From the NCBI RefSeq assembly GCF_022952855.1, contig NZ_JALJDX010000220.1, positions 1 to 64,000 of the forward strand: a stretch of 64,000 bases of DNA, read 5' to 3'. Below are positions 1 to 8,137 of this stretch, one piece after another. The position numbers were made by a program, and so were the translations under genes. Origin of the DNA: Pseudomonas sp. RGM2987 (GTDB lineage Bacteria > Pseudomonadota > Gammaproteobacteria > Pseudomonadales > Pseudomonadaceae). Each line of letters starts with the position of its first letter. The first letter of the stretch is position 1. The notes below the pieces were generated by a model. It saw only the letters and a list, made by a program, of their open reading frames with translations. It ran no database searches and was not told where the DNA came from.

Positions 1-40
1 GAATCAATCGATGCCTGCTTTTGGGCTGCTGCGCAACCCA

Positions 41-63
41 GCGGGAGCAAGCTCCCTCGCCAC
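41..63. repeat. REP element, single half-copy
   Basis: This is one arm of the GCGGGAGCAAGCTCCCTCGC repeat, which recurs in this window at about 2.6, 8.0 and 12.8 kb. The partner arm, if present, lies before the window. Such palindromic repeats are typical of intergenic DNA in fluorescens-group Pseudomonas. Confidence 0.8.
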
Positions 64-131
64 AAGGGAAAGTGCCTGGCTGGAGTCATGCACATTCCTC
101 GCTTATTTGAACAACCGACAGGGAGTCACCC

Positions 132-1112
132 ATGACCTTCACCGAGCCAGCAGGACGCCAGGCTGTTACACCATATCGCACGCCGTTGCGTGTCCCGGAC
201 CCTTGGCTGGCATTGGCCGGCGGCATCGAGCCTGCGGTGGCCCAGTGTTTCCTGGTCAGTGCCCGTTGCGGCTGTTTCATGCAAGCGGCCCGCAGCCTCA
301 ACGTCAAGGCGACCTGGTTGCGCAAGCAACTGGCGCAGTTGGAAGCGCGACTGCAACGGCCGCTGTTCAGCTTCCAGGGCAGCGCCTTGACCCTCAGCCG
401 TGACGGACGGCAGTTGCAGGCGCGATTGATCGCGCTGATCAACGACGGTCCACCGCCACTCAACGAGCAACCGTTGGTGCGCCTGGCGGTGGCCGAATCG
501 ATCCTGCATGACATCCTGGGGCGCGACCTGATCTCGTTGCTGCGGCGCAACGCCAGTGCACGATTGCAGATCCTCACGCTGGACAGTGAACTGGCCTTGC
601 AAGCCGTGAGTGCCGATCTGGTGTTGTGGTTGAGCGATGGGCAGACGTCGGCGTCCGGTCCGAGTTTTGCCACGCTGCCGGCGGTTCGGCTGGCGTGCCT
701 GGACTATGTGCCACACATCGCCAAGCGTTATTCCCGGCCAGCCACCCGCCCGGACTGCCTCAACGACCTGAGCGACTATATGCTGGTGCAATGGCAGGCA
801 GACCAGCAGGTAGACAGCTTCGCACCGTGGAATAAGCTGCTGGAGCAACGCCGGGCCGGCGTCGTGCAGGTGCAGTCTTATGAACTGATGCTGGAAATGA
901 TCCGCTGCAGCGCCTGCATCGGGCTGTTGCCGCAGTACATGAGTCGCTTCGACCGAGGACTGGTCGCCTTGCCAGGGCTGTTCGATCAGACCATGCAGCG
1001 GCATTTGTGGATGGCCGTCAACGCCCAGGCCCAAGCCCTGCCGCCAGTGCAACTGCTCATCGAGCTGATCCACCACACACTGGATGAGCGCAAGGACTGG
1101 TTTCAAACCTGA
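132..1112 (+). CDS. LysR-family transcriptional regulator
   Basis: The 326-residue product has an N-terminal winged helix-turn-helix of LysR type at about residues 35-90. It runs through CFMQAARSLNVKATWLRKQL and a wing containing ALTLSRDGRQL. A LysR-substrate-like effector domain follows. The N-terminal extension of about 30 residues before the helix-turn-helix is longer than usual. The ATG at 132 follows GGGAGTCACC, a fair ribosome-binding site. The target genes are not evident: the downstream gene is a same-strand acetyltransferase separated by a REP pair, so co-transcription is unlikely. LysR family membership is secure; the effector is unknown. Confidence 0.85.
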   Translation: MTFTEPAGRQAVTPYRTPLRVPDPWLALAGGIEPAVAQCFLVSARCGCFMQAARSLNVKATWLRKQLAQLEARLQRPLFSFQGSALTLSRDGRQLQARLIALINDGPPPLNEQPLVRLAVAESILHDILGRDLISLLRRNASARLQILTLDSELALQAVSADLVLWLSDGQTSASGPSFATLPAVRLACLDYVPHIAKRYSRPATRPDCLNDLSDYMLVQWQADQQVDSFAPWNKLLEQRRAGVVQVQSYELMLEMIRCSACIGLLPQYMSRFDRGLVALPGLFDQTMQRHLWMAVNAQAQALPPVQLLIELIHHTLDERKDWFQT

Positions 1113-1133
1113 GCCGGTAGTGAGCTGCGCCCT

Positions 1134-1221
1134 GTGGGAGCGGGCTTGCTCGCGATGGCGGTGGGTCAGGCGGACATCTATCGAATTTGCTGCCGTCATC
1201 GCGAGCAAGCTCGGCTCCCAC
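1134..1221. repeat. Paired REP elements (inverted)
   Basis: Two inverted copies of a REP core, starting GTGGGAGCGGGCTTGCTCGC at 1134-1155 and with its complement at 1199-1221, are separated by about 43 bp. The transcript could fold as a long hairpin behind the LysR gene. Confidence 0.85.
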
Positions 1222-1295
1222 AGGCTTTTGCTCGCTAACGAGAGAATCGACGGCTTATAGTGGTCGGTCTTTTCATGACTCCAGGGAGGAGCCGC

Positions 1296-1793
1296 ATGCC
1301 TGATTTTTCCATCACCCTCGCACGCTTCACCGAAGCCCATATCTGCGACGTCACCGCGCTCTACAACGATCCGGCGGTGACTCGGCAGGTGCTGCAAATG
1401 CCCTTCCAGTCCAGTGAAGTCTGGCGCAAGCGCCTGGGAGCAGAGGACGAACGACAGTTGAAACTGGTTGCTCTCCATCAGGGCGAGGTGATCGGTCATC
1501 TTGGGATGGAACAGTTTTCGCGGGTTCGCCGCGCCCACTGCGCCAGCCTGGGCATGGGCGTAGCCGTCGCCTGGCACGGAAAGGGCGTGGGCTCGATGTT
1601 GCTGGCGGCTGCCCTGGACGTGGCCGACAACTGGATGAACCTGCGACGTGTCGAATTGATTGTGTACGCAGACAACGAGGCGGCTATCGGGCTGTATCGC
1701 AAGTTCGGTTTCGAAACCGAAGGCTTGATGCGTGACTATGCCGTGCGCGACGGGCGTTGGGTCGACACCCTAGCAATGGCGCGGCTGCGCTGA
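1296..1793 (+). CDS. GNAT-family N-acetyltransferase
   Basis: The 165-residue protein has the GNAT fold. The acetyl-CoA loop is seen in MGVAVAWHGKGVGSMLLAAA (motif A, Q/RxxGxG-like), and motif B in ADNEAAIGLYRKFGFETEG near the C terminus. It resembles the RimJ/RimL and PhnO-like small-molecule or N-terminal acetyltransferases; the substrate is not predictable. The ATG at 1296 is preferred over an upstream in-frame GTG at 1260 because AGGGAGGA lies 6 bp upstream. It stands alone between a REP pair and a lipoprotein gene. Confidence 0.88.
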   Translation: MPDFSITLARFTEAHICDVTALYNDPAVTRQVLQMPFQSSEVWRKRLGAEDERQLKLVALHQGEVIGHLGMEQFSRVRRAHCASLGMGVAVAWHGKGVGSMLLAAALDVADNWMNLRRVELIVYADNEAAIGLYRKFGFETEGLMRDYAVRDGRWVDTLAMARLR

Positions 1794-1877
1794 ACATGTG
1801 TCAGGACAGGCAAAAACCTGTGCATTGGCTATACCTGTAATTCCGCCCCGTCTCGTGTGGCCTAAAGGAGTGACAGC

Positions 1878-2549
1878 ATGAAGCTCGCGTCAATGATTGG
1901 CACCGTATGCATCGCCTCGCTTGTCCTGACGGGTTGCTCCAGCAAAGTCACCCAGCCGGATGAGTACTCGGGATTTCTCGGTGATTACAGCCGCCTCAAG
2001 GAAGAAAAATCACCGTCGGGGGCCGAGGTGATGCGTTGGGTCGATCCGAAGATCGACCTGAAAAAGTACACCAGCCTTTATATCGAACCGACCCAGCTGT
2101 ACCCCAAGCCACAGCCGACCGTGAAGATCCCTCAGGCGACCCTGTCCGGCATCACCAGCTACTACGACCAGGCGCTCAAGCGTGAAGCGGGAAAATCCCT
2201 GCCCCTGGCAACCGCGCCTGGTCCCGGTGTATTAGTGGTGCGTGCGGCCATCACCGCGGTCAGCAGCAAGACCGAAGGCCTGAAACCTTATGAAGTGGTG
2301 CCGATTGCACTGGTGGCGGCAGCGGTCAGCACCGCCAGCGGCATCCGTGACCAGGAAACCACCCTGGGCACCGAAGCGGTGTTTCTCGACGGTGGCAACA
2401 ATGCGTTGGTGGCCCAGGTCGTGCGCAAGGGCACGGGCAAGCCATTGTCCAATGAATCCCAAGTGATGAAGCCAGACGACGTCAAAGGTGTGATCGATGG
2501 CTGGGCAGCGGATCTGCACCAGTCGTTCCTGAAACTCAAATCCAAATAA
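1878..2549 (+). CDS. DUF3313-type lipoprotein
   Basis: The 223-residue protein has a lipoprotein signal peptide ending in the lipobox LTGC (Cys20), so it should be lipidated and anchored in the outer membrane facing the periplasm. The mature part resembles the DUF3313 family: the WVDPKIDLKKYTSLYIEP and VLVVRAAITAV segments are typical. An internal hydrophobic run, VVPIALVAAAVSTASG, may be a short amphipathic or membrane-touching helix. AAGGAG precedes the ATG at 1878. Function is unknown. The gene is monocistronic, followed by a REP structure. Confidence 0.85.
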   Translation: MKLASMIGTVCIASLVLTGCSSKVTQPDEYSGFLGDYSRLKEEKSPSGAEVMRWVDPKIDLKKYTSLYIEPTQLYPKPQPTVKIPQATLSGITSYYDQALKREAGKSLPLATAPGPGVLVVRAAITAVSSKTEGLKPYEVVPIALVAAAVSTASGIRDQETTLGTEAVFLDGGNNALVAQVVRKGTGKPLSNESQVMKPDDVKGVIDGWAADLHQSFLKLKSK

Positions 2550-2574
2550 ACATCCCGAGGAGATCACCGGACCC

Positions 2575-2708
2575 GTGGCGAGGGAGCTTGCTCCCGCGGC
2601 TGCGCAGCAGCCCTTTTTGTGAGTGCTGCGCAGCAGCCCTATGTGAGTACTGCGCAGCAGCCCTATGTGAGTGCTGCGCACTCAAGCGGGAGCAAGCTCC
2701 CTCGCCAC
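2575..2708. repeat. REP pair with internal tandem repeat
   Basis: Inverted REP arms at 2575-2597 and 2686-2708 enclose three tandem units of 24-26 bp at about 2600-2673, each beginning TGCGCAGCAGCCCT and ending in GTGAGT(A/G)C. Comparable REP pairs in this window at 8.0 and 12.8 kb have only one or no internal unit, so this copy looks expanded. Confidence 0.9.
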
Positions 2709-2843
2709 GATGTTTGTCCAAACCTTCAGCAAATAGCGTGGTCCCACACCATGACTTTTTATCACCAGCCATAGGTCGCGCAACCATTTCATGGTTAACT
2801 TCCGGCCTCAGCCTTTTTCAAACCTGTCAGAAGGAGTCCGTTC

Positions 2844-3344
2844 ATGGCTACAGTCACGCTCAAAGGCAACCCGGTACAAGTCAATGGCCAGCTGCCGCAA
2901 GTCGGCGCCAAGGCGCCAGCCTTTTCCCTGGTGGCCGGCAATCTGTCTGATGTCACCCTGGCGAGCCTCGCCGGCAAGCGCAAAGTGCTGAACATCTTCC
3001 CAAGTGTCGACACGCCGACCTGCGCCACCTCGGTGCGCAAGTTCAATGCCCAGGCCAACGGCCTGGATAACACCGTGGTGCTGTGCATCTCTGCCGACCT
3101 GCCGTTTGCCCAGGCGCGTTTCTGTGGTGCCGAAGGCCTGGAAAACGTCCAGAACCTGTCGACCCTGCGTGGCGCCGAATTTATCCAGGACTATGGCGTG
3201 GCGATTGCCGACGGCCCGCTCAAGGGCTTGACCGCCCGTGCCGTGGTCGTACTGGACGAGAACGACACCGTGCTGCACAGCGAACTGGTCAAGGAAATTG
3301 CAGAAGAGCCTGACTACGACGCGGCGCTGGCTGCCTTGAAATAA
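2844..3344 (+). CDS. tpx: Thiol peroxidase Tpx
   Basis: The 166-residue peroxiredoxin reduces peroxides with thioredoxin as electron donor. The peroxidatic cysteine is in the family motif SVDTPTCATSVRKFN (Cys about 60), and the resolving cysteine is in RFCGAEG (about 95), as expected for atypical two-Cys Tpx enzymes. Length and the N-terminal TLKGNPVQVNGQLPQVG are standard for the family. AAGGAGTCCGTTC precedes the ATG. A hairpin with a T-run follows the stop, so the gene is probably monocistronic. Confidence 0.96.
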   Translation: MATVTLKGNPVQVNGQLPQVGAKAPAFSLVAGNLSDVTLASLAGKRKVLNIFPSVDTPTCATSVRKFNAQANGLDNTVVLCISADLPFAQARFCGAEGLENVQNLSTLRGAEFIQDYGVAIADGPLKGLTARAVVVLDENDTVLHSELVKEIAEEPDYDAALAALK

Positions 3345-3377
3345 GTTTCCTGATATAAGCATTTATTACAATTGTTG

Positions 3378-3407
3378 ACGGCCCGGGCCTTGAGTCCAGG
3401 CCGTTTT
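3378..3407 (+). terminator. Rho-independent terminator after tpx
   Basis: ACGGCC and GGCCGT arms, with an extended imperfect stem, lead into TTTTCATTTG, 34 bp after the tpx stop. Confidence 0.7.
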
Positions 3408-3538
3408 CATTTGTGTTTCAACGTCTTAGCCTGACTCCTGGATTCGTAAGCCCAAGGTAAATTGCCGGTAAAGGCGCTTTGCTAAATACCCGACAGTGCT
3501 TATCGTTCAGCCTTCCGTAAAAGAAGCCCTCGCGCCCA

Positions 3539-4855
3539 ATGGTTGACCACTCCATGCCATCCTCTGTTTCTCGCAATTCCCGTCGCTGGCTGTTCGGCCT
3601 GTTCATCGTCCTGGTCGTCGCGCTGCTCGCCTGGAAATTCTGGCCTACCGCCACCAGCCAGAAGCCCGGGGCAGGGCAGAAGGCCGCAGCCGGGCACATG
3701 GGGCGCTCAGGGGGCATGCGACCCGGGTTTGGCGGCGCGGCCGGGCCGATTCCGGTTCGGGTGGCGCCGGCGGTCACCGGAGATTTCCCGTTGTACTACA
3801 AGGCGTTGGGCACGGTGACCGCGCTCAACACCATCAACGTACGCAGCCGGGTGGGCGGTGAGCTGGTCAAGATCGCTTTCGAAGAGGGGCAGATGGTCAA
3901 GGCGGGTGACTTGCTGGCTGAAATCGATCCGCGTCCTTATCAGAACGCTTTGCTCCAGGCCGAGGGCACGTTGCTGCAGAACCAGGCTCAACTGAAAAAT
4001 GCCCAGGTCGATCTTGAACGCTACCGCGGCCTGTATGCCGAAGACAGCATCGCCAAGCAGACCCTCGACACCGCCGCCGCGCTGGTAGGCCAGTATCAGG
4101 GCACGGTCAAGACCAATCAGGCGGCGGTCAACGACGCCAAGCTCAACCTCGAATTCACCAGGATTCGTGCGCCCATCTCCGGGCGCGTCGGCCTGCGGCA
4201 ACTGGACATCGGCAACCTGGTGGCGGCCAATGACACCACCGCCCTGGCGGTGATCACCCAGACCCAACCCATCAGCGTCGTGTTCACCCTGCCGGAAAAC
4301 AACCTGGAAACCGTGCTCGCACGCTACCGCAGCGGCGCGAAGCTGCCAGTGGAAGCCTGGGACCGTGGCGACGTGAAACTCCAGGCCAGCGGCGTCCTGC
4401 AAAGCCTCGACAACCAGATCGACGTGACCACCGGCACCCTGAAGTTCAAGGCTCGCTACGAGAACCGCGACCAGTCGCTGTTCCCCAACCAGTTCGTCAA
4501 TGTGCGCCTGCTGGCCGACACCCTCAAAGGCGTGGTGCTGGCACCGACCGCGGCCATTCAGTTCGGCACCAGCGGCACCTTCGTCTATGCCCTGGAGGGC
4601 GACAAGAAAGTCACCATCAGGAAGTTGAAGATTGGTGCCAGCGACGGCGAGAACACCGTGATCACCGAAGGCCTGGCCGCTGGTGACCGGGTCGTGCTCG
4701 AAGGCACCGACCGCTTGAAGGAAGGCAGCGAAGTGGAAGTGGTCAACGACAGCCAGGACGTGCCCACCACGCCCACTGAGCACCTGCAAGGCAAGACCGC
4801 GGCGGCCCCGGCTGAGCCGGCTGCGACCGACAAGGCGAAAAAGGACGGCGCATGA
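3539..4855 (+). CDS. muxA: RND efflux periplasmic adaptor MuxA (MdtA-like)
   Basis: This 438-residue membrane-fusion protein links two inner-membrane RND pumps to the outer-membrane channel. It has an N-terminal membrane anchor (WLFGLFIVLVVALLAWKFW), a lipoyl half-motif near VRSRVGGELVKIAFEEGQMV, a coiled-coil hairpin (about residues 130-200), the second lipoyl half near FTRIRAPISGRVGLRQLDIG, and C-terminal beta-barrel and membrane-proximal domains. An internal ATG at 3554 is an alternative start; neither has a strong ribosome-binding site. It overlaps muxB by ATGA. Gene order muxA-muxB-muxC-opmB is that of the Pseudomonas Mux (MdtABC) system. Confidence 0.93.
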   Translation: MVDHSMPSSVSRNSRRWLFGLFIVLVVALLAWKFWPTATSQKPGAGQKAAAGHMGRSGGMRPGFGGAAGPIPVRVAPAVTGDFPLYYKALGTVTALNTINVRSRVGGELVKIAFEEGQMVKAGDLLAEIDPRPYQNALLQAEGTLLQNQAQLKNAQVDLERYRGLYAEDSIAKQTLDTAAALVGQYQGTVKTNQAAVNDAKLNLEFTRIRAPISGRVGLRQLDIGNLVAANDTTALAVITQTQPISVVFTLPENNLETVLARYRSGAKLPVEAWDRGDVKLQASGVLQSLDNQIDVTTGTLKFKARYENRDQSLFPNQFVNVRLLADTLKGVVLAPTAAIQFGTSGTFVYALEGDKKVTIRKLKIGASDGENTVITEGLAAGDRVVLEGTDRLKEGSEVEVVNDSQDVPTTPTEHLQGKTAAAPAEPAATDKAKKDGA

Positions 4856-7800
4856 ATCTCTCGCGGCTGTTCATCCTCCGCCCCGTTGCCACCACCCTGA
4901 GCATGCTGGCCATTGTCCTGGCCGGCCTGATCGCCTATCGGCTGCTGCCGGTATCGGCCTTGCCCCAGGTCGATTACCCGACCATCCGCGTGATGACCCT
5001 GTACCCGGGTGCCAGCCCCGACGTGATGACCAGCGCGGTGACCGCACCCCTGGAGCGACAGTTCGGGCAGATGCCGGGCCTGACGCAGATGGCCTCCACC
5101 AGTTCCGGCGGTGCGTCGGTGATTACCCTGCGCTTCAACCTCGAAATCAACATGGACGTCGCCGAGCAGCAGGTGCAGGCGGCGATCAACGCGGCCACCA
5201 ATCTGCTGCCCAACGACCTGCCGGCACCGCCGGTCTACAACAAGGTCAACCCGGCCGATACCCCGGTGCTGACCCTGGCGATCACTTCCAAGACTATGCT
5301 GCTGCCCAAGCTCAATGACCTGGTCGATACGCGCATGGCGCAGAAAATCGCCCAGATCAGCGGGGTCGGCATGGTCACCATCGCCGGCGGGCAGCGCCAG
5401 GCCGTGCGGATCAAGGTCAACCCCGAGGCCCTGGCGGCCAACGGACTCAACCTGGCGGACGTGCGCACGCTGATCAGCGCGTCCAACGTCATCCAGCCCA
5501 AGGGCAACTTCGACGGCCCGACCCGGGTCTCGATGCTTGACGCCAACGACCAGTTGACCTCGCCCAAGGACTACGCCGAACTGATCCTGGCCTACGCCAA
5601 CGGCGCGCCGTTGCGGCTCAAGGACGTGGCGCAGATTGTCGACGGCGCCGAAAATGAGCGTCTTGCCGCCTGGGCCAATGAAAACCAGGCCGTGCTGTTG
5701 AATATCCAGCGCCAGCCAGGCGCCAACGTCATTGAAGTGGTAGACCGGATCAAGGCCCTGTTGCCGAGCATCACCGACAACCTGCCGGCCGGCCTGGATG
5801 TCGCCGTGCTGACGGACCGGACCCAGACCATCCGCGCCTCGGTCACCGATGTGCAGCATGAATTGCTGATCGCTATCGCACTGGTGGTGATGGTGACGTT
5901 CCTGTTCCTGCGCCGTTTCAGCGCGACCATCATCCCTTCCGTGGCTGTGCCGCTGTCGCTGATCGGTACGTTCGGCGTGATGTACCTGGCGGGGTTCTCC
6001 ATCAACAACCTGACGCTGATGGCCTTGACCATCGCCACCGGTTTCGTCGTGGACGACGCCATCGTCATGCTGGAGAACATTGCCCGCTACATTGAAGAAG
6101 GCGACAGCCCGTTGCAGGCCGCGCTCAAGGGCGCCCGGCAGATCGGCTTTACCCTGGTCTCCCTGACGCTGTCGCTGATTGCCGTACTGATCCCGCTGCT
6201 GTTCATGGCCGACGTGGTTGGGCGGCTGTTCCGCGAGTTCGCCATCACCCTGGCGGTGGCGATCCTGATTTCCCTGGTGGTGTCCCTGACCCTGACGCCG
6301 ATGATGTGCGCGCGGCTGCTCAAGCGTGAGCCCAAGGAAGAGGAGCAGGGCCGCTTCTACCGCGCCAGCGGCGCCTGGATCGACTGGTTGATTGCCGCCT
6401 ATGGACGCAAATTGCAGTGGGTGCTCAAGCACCAGCCGCTGACGTTGCTGGTGGCGGTGGGCAGTCTGGTCTTGACGGTGGTGCTCTACCTGGCGGTGCC
6501 CAAGGGTTTCTTTCCGGTGCAGGACACCGGGGTGATCCAGGGTATTTCCGAGGCGCCGCAGTCGATTTCCTTTGCCGCCATGAGCGAGCGCCAGCAGCAG
6601 CTTGCCAAGGTGATCCTTGCCGATCCGGCGGTAGAGAGCCTGTCGTCCTATATCGGCGTGGATGGCGACAATGCGACCCTCAACAGCGGCCGCCTGCTGA
6701 TCAACCTCAAGCCCCACAGCCAACGGGATGACAGCGCCACGGCGATCATTGCCCGCTTGCAGCCACAGTTGGACCGGCTGGTGGGCATTCGCCTGTTCAT
6801 GCAGCCGGTGCAGGACCTGACCATCGAAGACCGGGTCAGCCGCACCCAGTACCAGTTCAGCCTGTCGTCGCCGGACGCCGAGTTGCTCAGCCTCTGGAGC
6901 GGCCGTCTCGCCGAGGCCCTGGCGCGCCAGGCGGAACTGACCGACGTCGCCAGCGACTTGCAGGACAAGGGCTTGCAGGTCTATCTGGTGATCGACCGCG
7001 ACGCGGCCTCGCGCCTGGGCGTCTCGGTGGCGAACATCACCGACGCGCTGTATGACGCCTTCGGCCAACGGCAGATCTCCACCATCTACACCCAGGCCAG
7101 CCAATACCGCGTGGTGTTGCAAGCCCAGGCCGGCGAGCGGATCGGGCCCCAGGCGCTGGATCAGATCCACGTCAAGACCACCGACGGCGGACAGGTTCGG
7201 CTATCGAGCCTGGCCCATGTCGAGGAGCGCCAGGCTCAATTGGCGATTGCCCACATCGGGCAGTTCCCGGCGGTGATGATGTCGTTCAACCTGGCGCCGG
7301 GCGTAGCCCTCGGGCATGCAGTGGAGGTGATCGAGAAAGTCCAGCAGGACATCGGCATGCCGGTGGGCGTACAGACCGAATTCCAGGGAGCGGCCCAGGC
7401 CTTCCAGGCATCGTTGTCGAGTACGTTGCTGCTGATCCTGGCGGCGGTGGTGACCATGTACATCGTGCTGGGCGTGCTGTACGAGAGCTACATCCACCCG
7501 ATCACCATTTTGTCCACCTTGCCCTCGGCGGCCATCGGCGCCTTGCTGGCCTTGATCCTCAGCGGCAACGACCTGGGCATGATTGCGATCATCGGGATCA
7601 TCCTGCTGATCGGCATCGTCAAGAAGAACGCGATCATGATGATCGACTTCGCCCTCGACGCCGAGCGCAACCAGGGCATGGACCCGCAGACCGCGATCTA
7701 TCAAGCCGCGCTGCTGCGCTTCAGGCCGATCCTGATGACCACCCTGGCGGCCTTGTTCGGTGCGGTGCCGCTGATGCTCGCCACCGGCTCCGGCGCCGAA

Positions 7801-7947
7801 CTGCGCCAGCCATTGGGGTTGGTGATGGTCGGCGGGTTGCTGGTAAGCCAGGTGCTGACGCTGTTTACCACGCCGGTGATCTACCTGTATTTCGATCGGC
7901 TGGGGCGGCGCTTTGCCCGGGCTGATGGGAAAGAGGTGCAGGTATGA
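4852..7947 (+). CDS. muxB: RND multidrug efflux transporter MuxB
   Basis: The 1031-residue protein is a complete HAE1-type RND pump subunit with 12 membrane helices in two halves, each followed by a large periplasmic loop. The proton-relay pair is in TGFVVDDAIVMLEN of helix 4 and the helix 10 lysine in GIVKKNAIMMIDFA. MdtB-type pumps work as heterotrimers with an MdtC-type partner, here muxC. The start overlaps the muxA stop. Between muxB and muxC lies a 190-bp spacer filled by a REP pair, unusual inside a pump operon. Confidence 0.95.
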   Translation: MNLSRLFILRPVATTLSMLAIVLAGLIAYRLLPVSALPQVDYPTIRVMTLYPGASPDVMTSAVTAPLERQFGQMPGLTQMASTSSGGASVITLRFNLEINMDVAEQQVQAAINAATNLLPNDLPAPPVYNKVNPADTPVLTLAITSKTMLLPKLNDLVDTRMAQKIAQISGVGMVTIAGGQRQAVRIKVNPEALAANGLNLADVRTLISASNVIQPKGNFDGPTRVSMLDANDQLTSPKDYAELILAYANGAPLRLKDVAQIVDGAENERLAAWANENQAVLLNIQRQPGANVIEVVDRIKALLPSITDNLPAGLDVAVLTDRTQTIRASVTDVQHELLIAIALVVMVTFLFLRRFSATIIPSVAVPLSLIGTFGVMYLAGFSINNLTLMALTIATGFVVDDAIVMLENIARYIEEGDSPLQAALKGARQIGFTLVSLTLSLIAVLIPLLFMADVVGRLFREFAITLAVAILISLVVSLTLTPMMCARLLKREPKEEEQGRFYRASGAWIDWLIAAYGRKLQWVLKHQPLTLLVAVGSLVLTVVLYLAVPKGFFPVQDTGVIQGISEAPQSISFAAMSERQQQLAKVILADPAVESLSSYIGVDGDNATLNSGRLLINLKPHSQRDDSATAIIARLQPQLDRLVGIRLFMQPVQDLTIEDRVSRTQYQFSLSSPDAELLSLWSGRLAEALARQAELTDVASDLQDKGLQVYLVIDRDAASRLGVSVANITDALYDAFGQRQISTIYTQASQYRVVLQAQAGERIGPQALDQIHVKTTDGGQVRLSSLAHVEERQAQLAIAHIGQFPAVMMSFNLAPGVALGHAVEVIEKVQQDIGMPVGVQTEFQGAAQAFQASLSSTLLLILAAVVTMYIVLGVLYESYIHPITILSTLPSAAIGALLALILSGNDLGMIAIIGIILLIGIVKKNAIMMIDFALDAERNQGMDPQTAIYQAALLRFRPILMTTLAALFGAVPLMLATGSGAELRQPLGLVMVGGLLVSQVLTLFTTPVIYLYFDRLGRRFARADGKEVQV

Positions 7948-7975
7948 CGCGTAGCGTGGGCCGGACGAACACCCT

Positions 7976-8063
7976 GTGGCGAGGGAGCTTGCTCCCGCTG
8001 GGCTGCGCAGCAGACCTTTTTGTGAGTGCTGCGCACTCAAGCGGGAGCAAGCTCCCTCGCCAC
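7976..8063. repeat. REP pair inside the mux operon
   Basis: Inverted REP arms at 7976-7998 and 8041-8063 enclose one copy of the internal CTGCGCAGCAG...GTGAGTGCTGCGCACTC unit. It separates muxB from muxC. Intra-operon REPs can stabilise upstream mRNA or attenuate downstream transcription, so MuxB and MuxC levels may differ. Confidence 0.9.
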
Positions 8064-8137
8064 AAAAGCATCGGCCACAAAAGCGCCTGCCACATAAGTG
8101 TGTGCTACATGGCGCCTGATGGCTGGAGCGCTCACCC

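Noticed and set aside
2600..2673. Tandem 24-26-bp units considered as a CRISPR-like array
   Set aside because: Units are contiguous without unique spacers and lie inside a REP pair; no cas genes anywhere in the window.
4585..7170. Long open frame (861 codons) on the minus strand antisense to muxA and muxB
   Set aside because: High-GC third positions of the mux genes create long antisense frames. The translation is rich in His, Gln, Arg and Gly, with no domain. It is a shadow of muxB.
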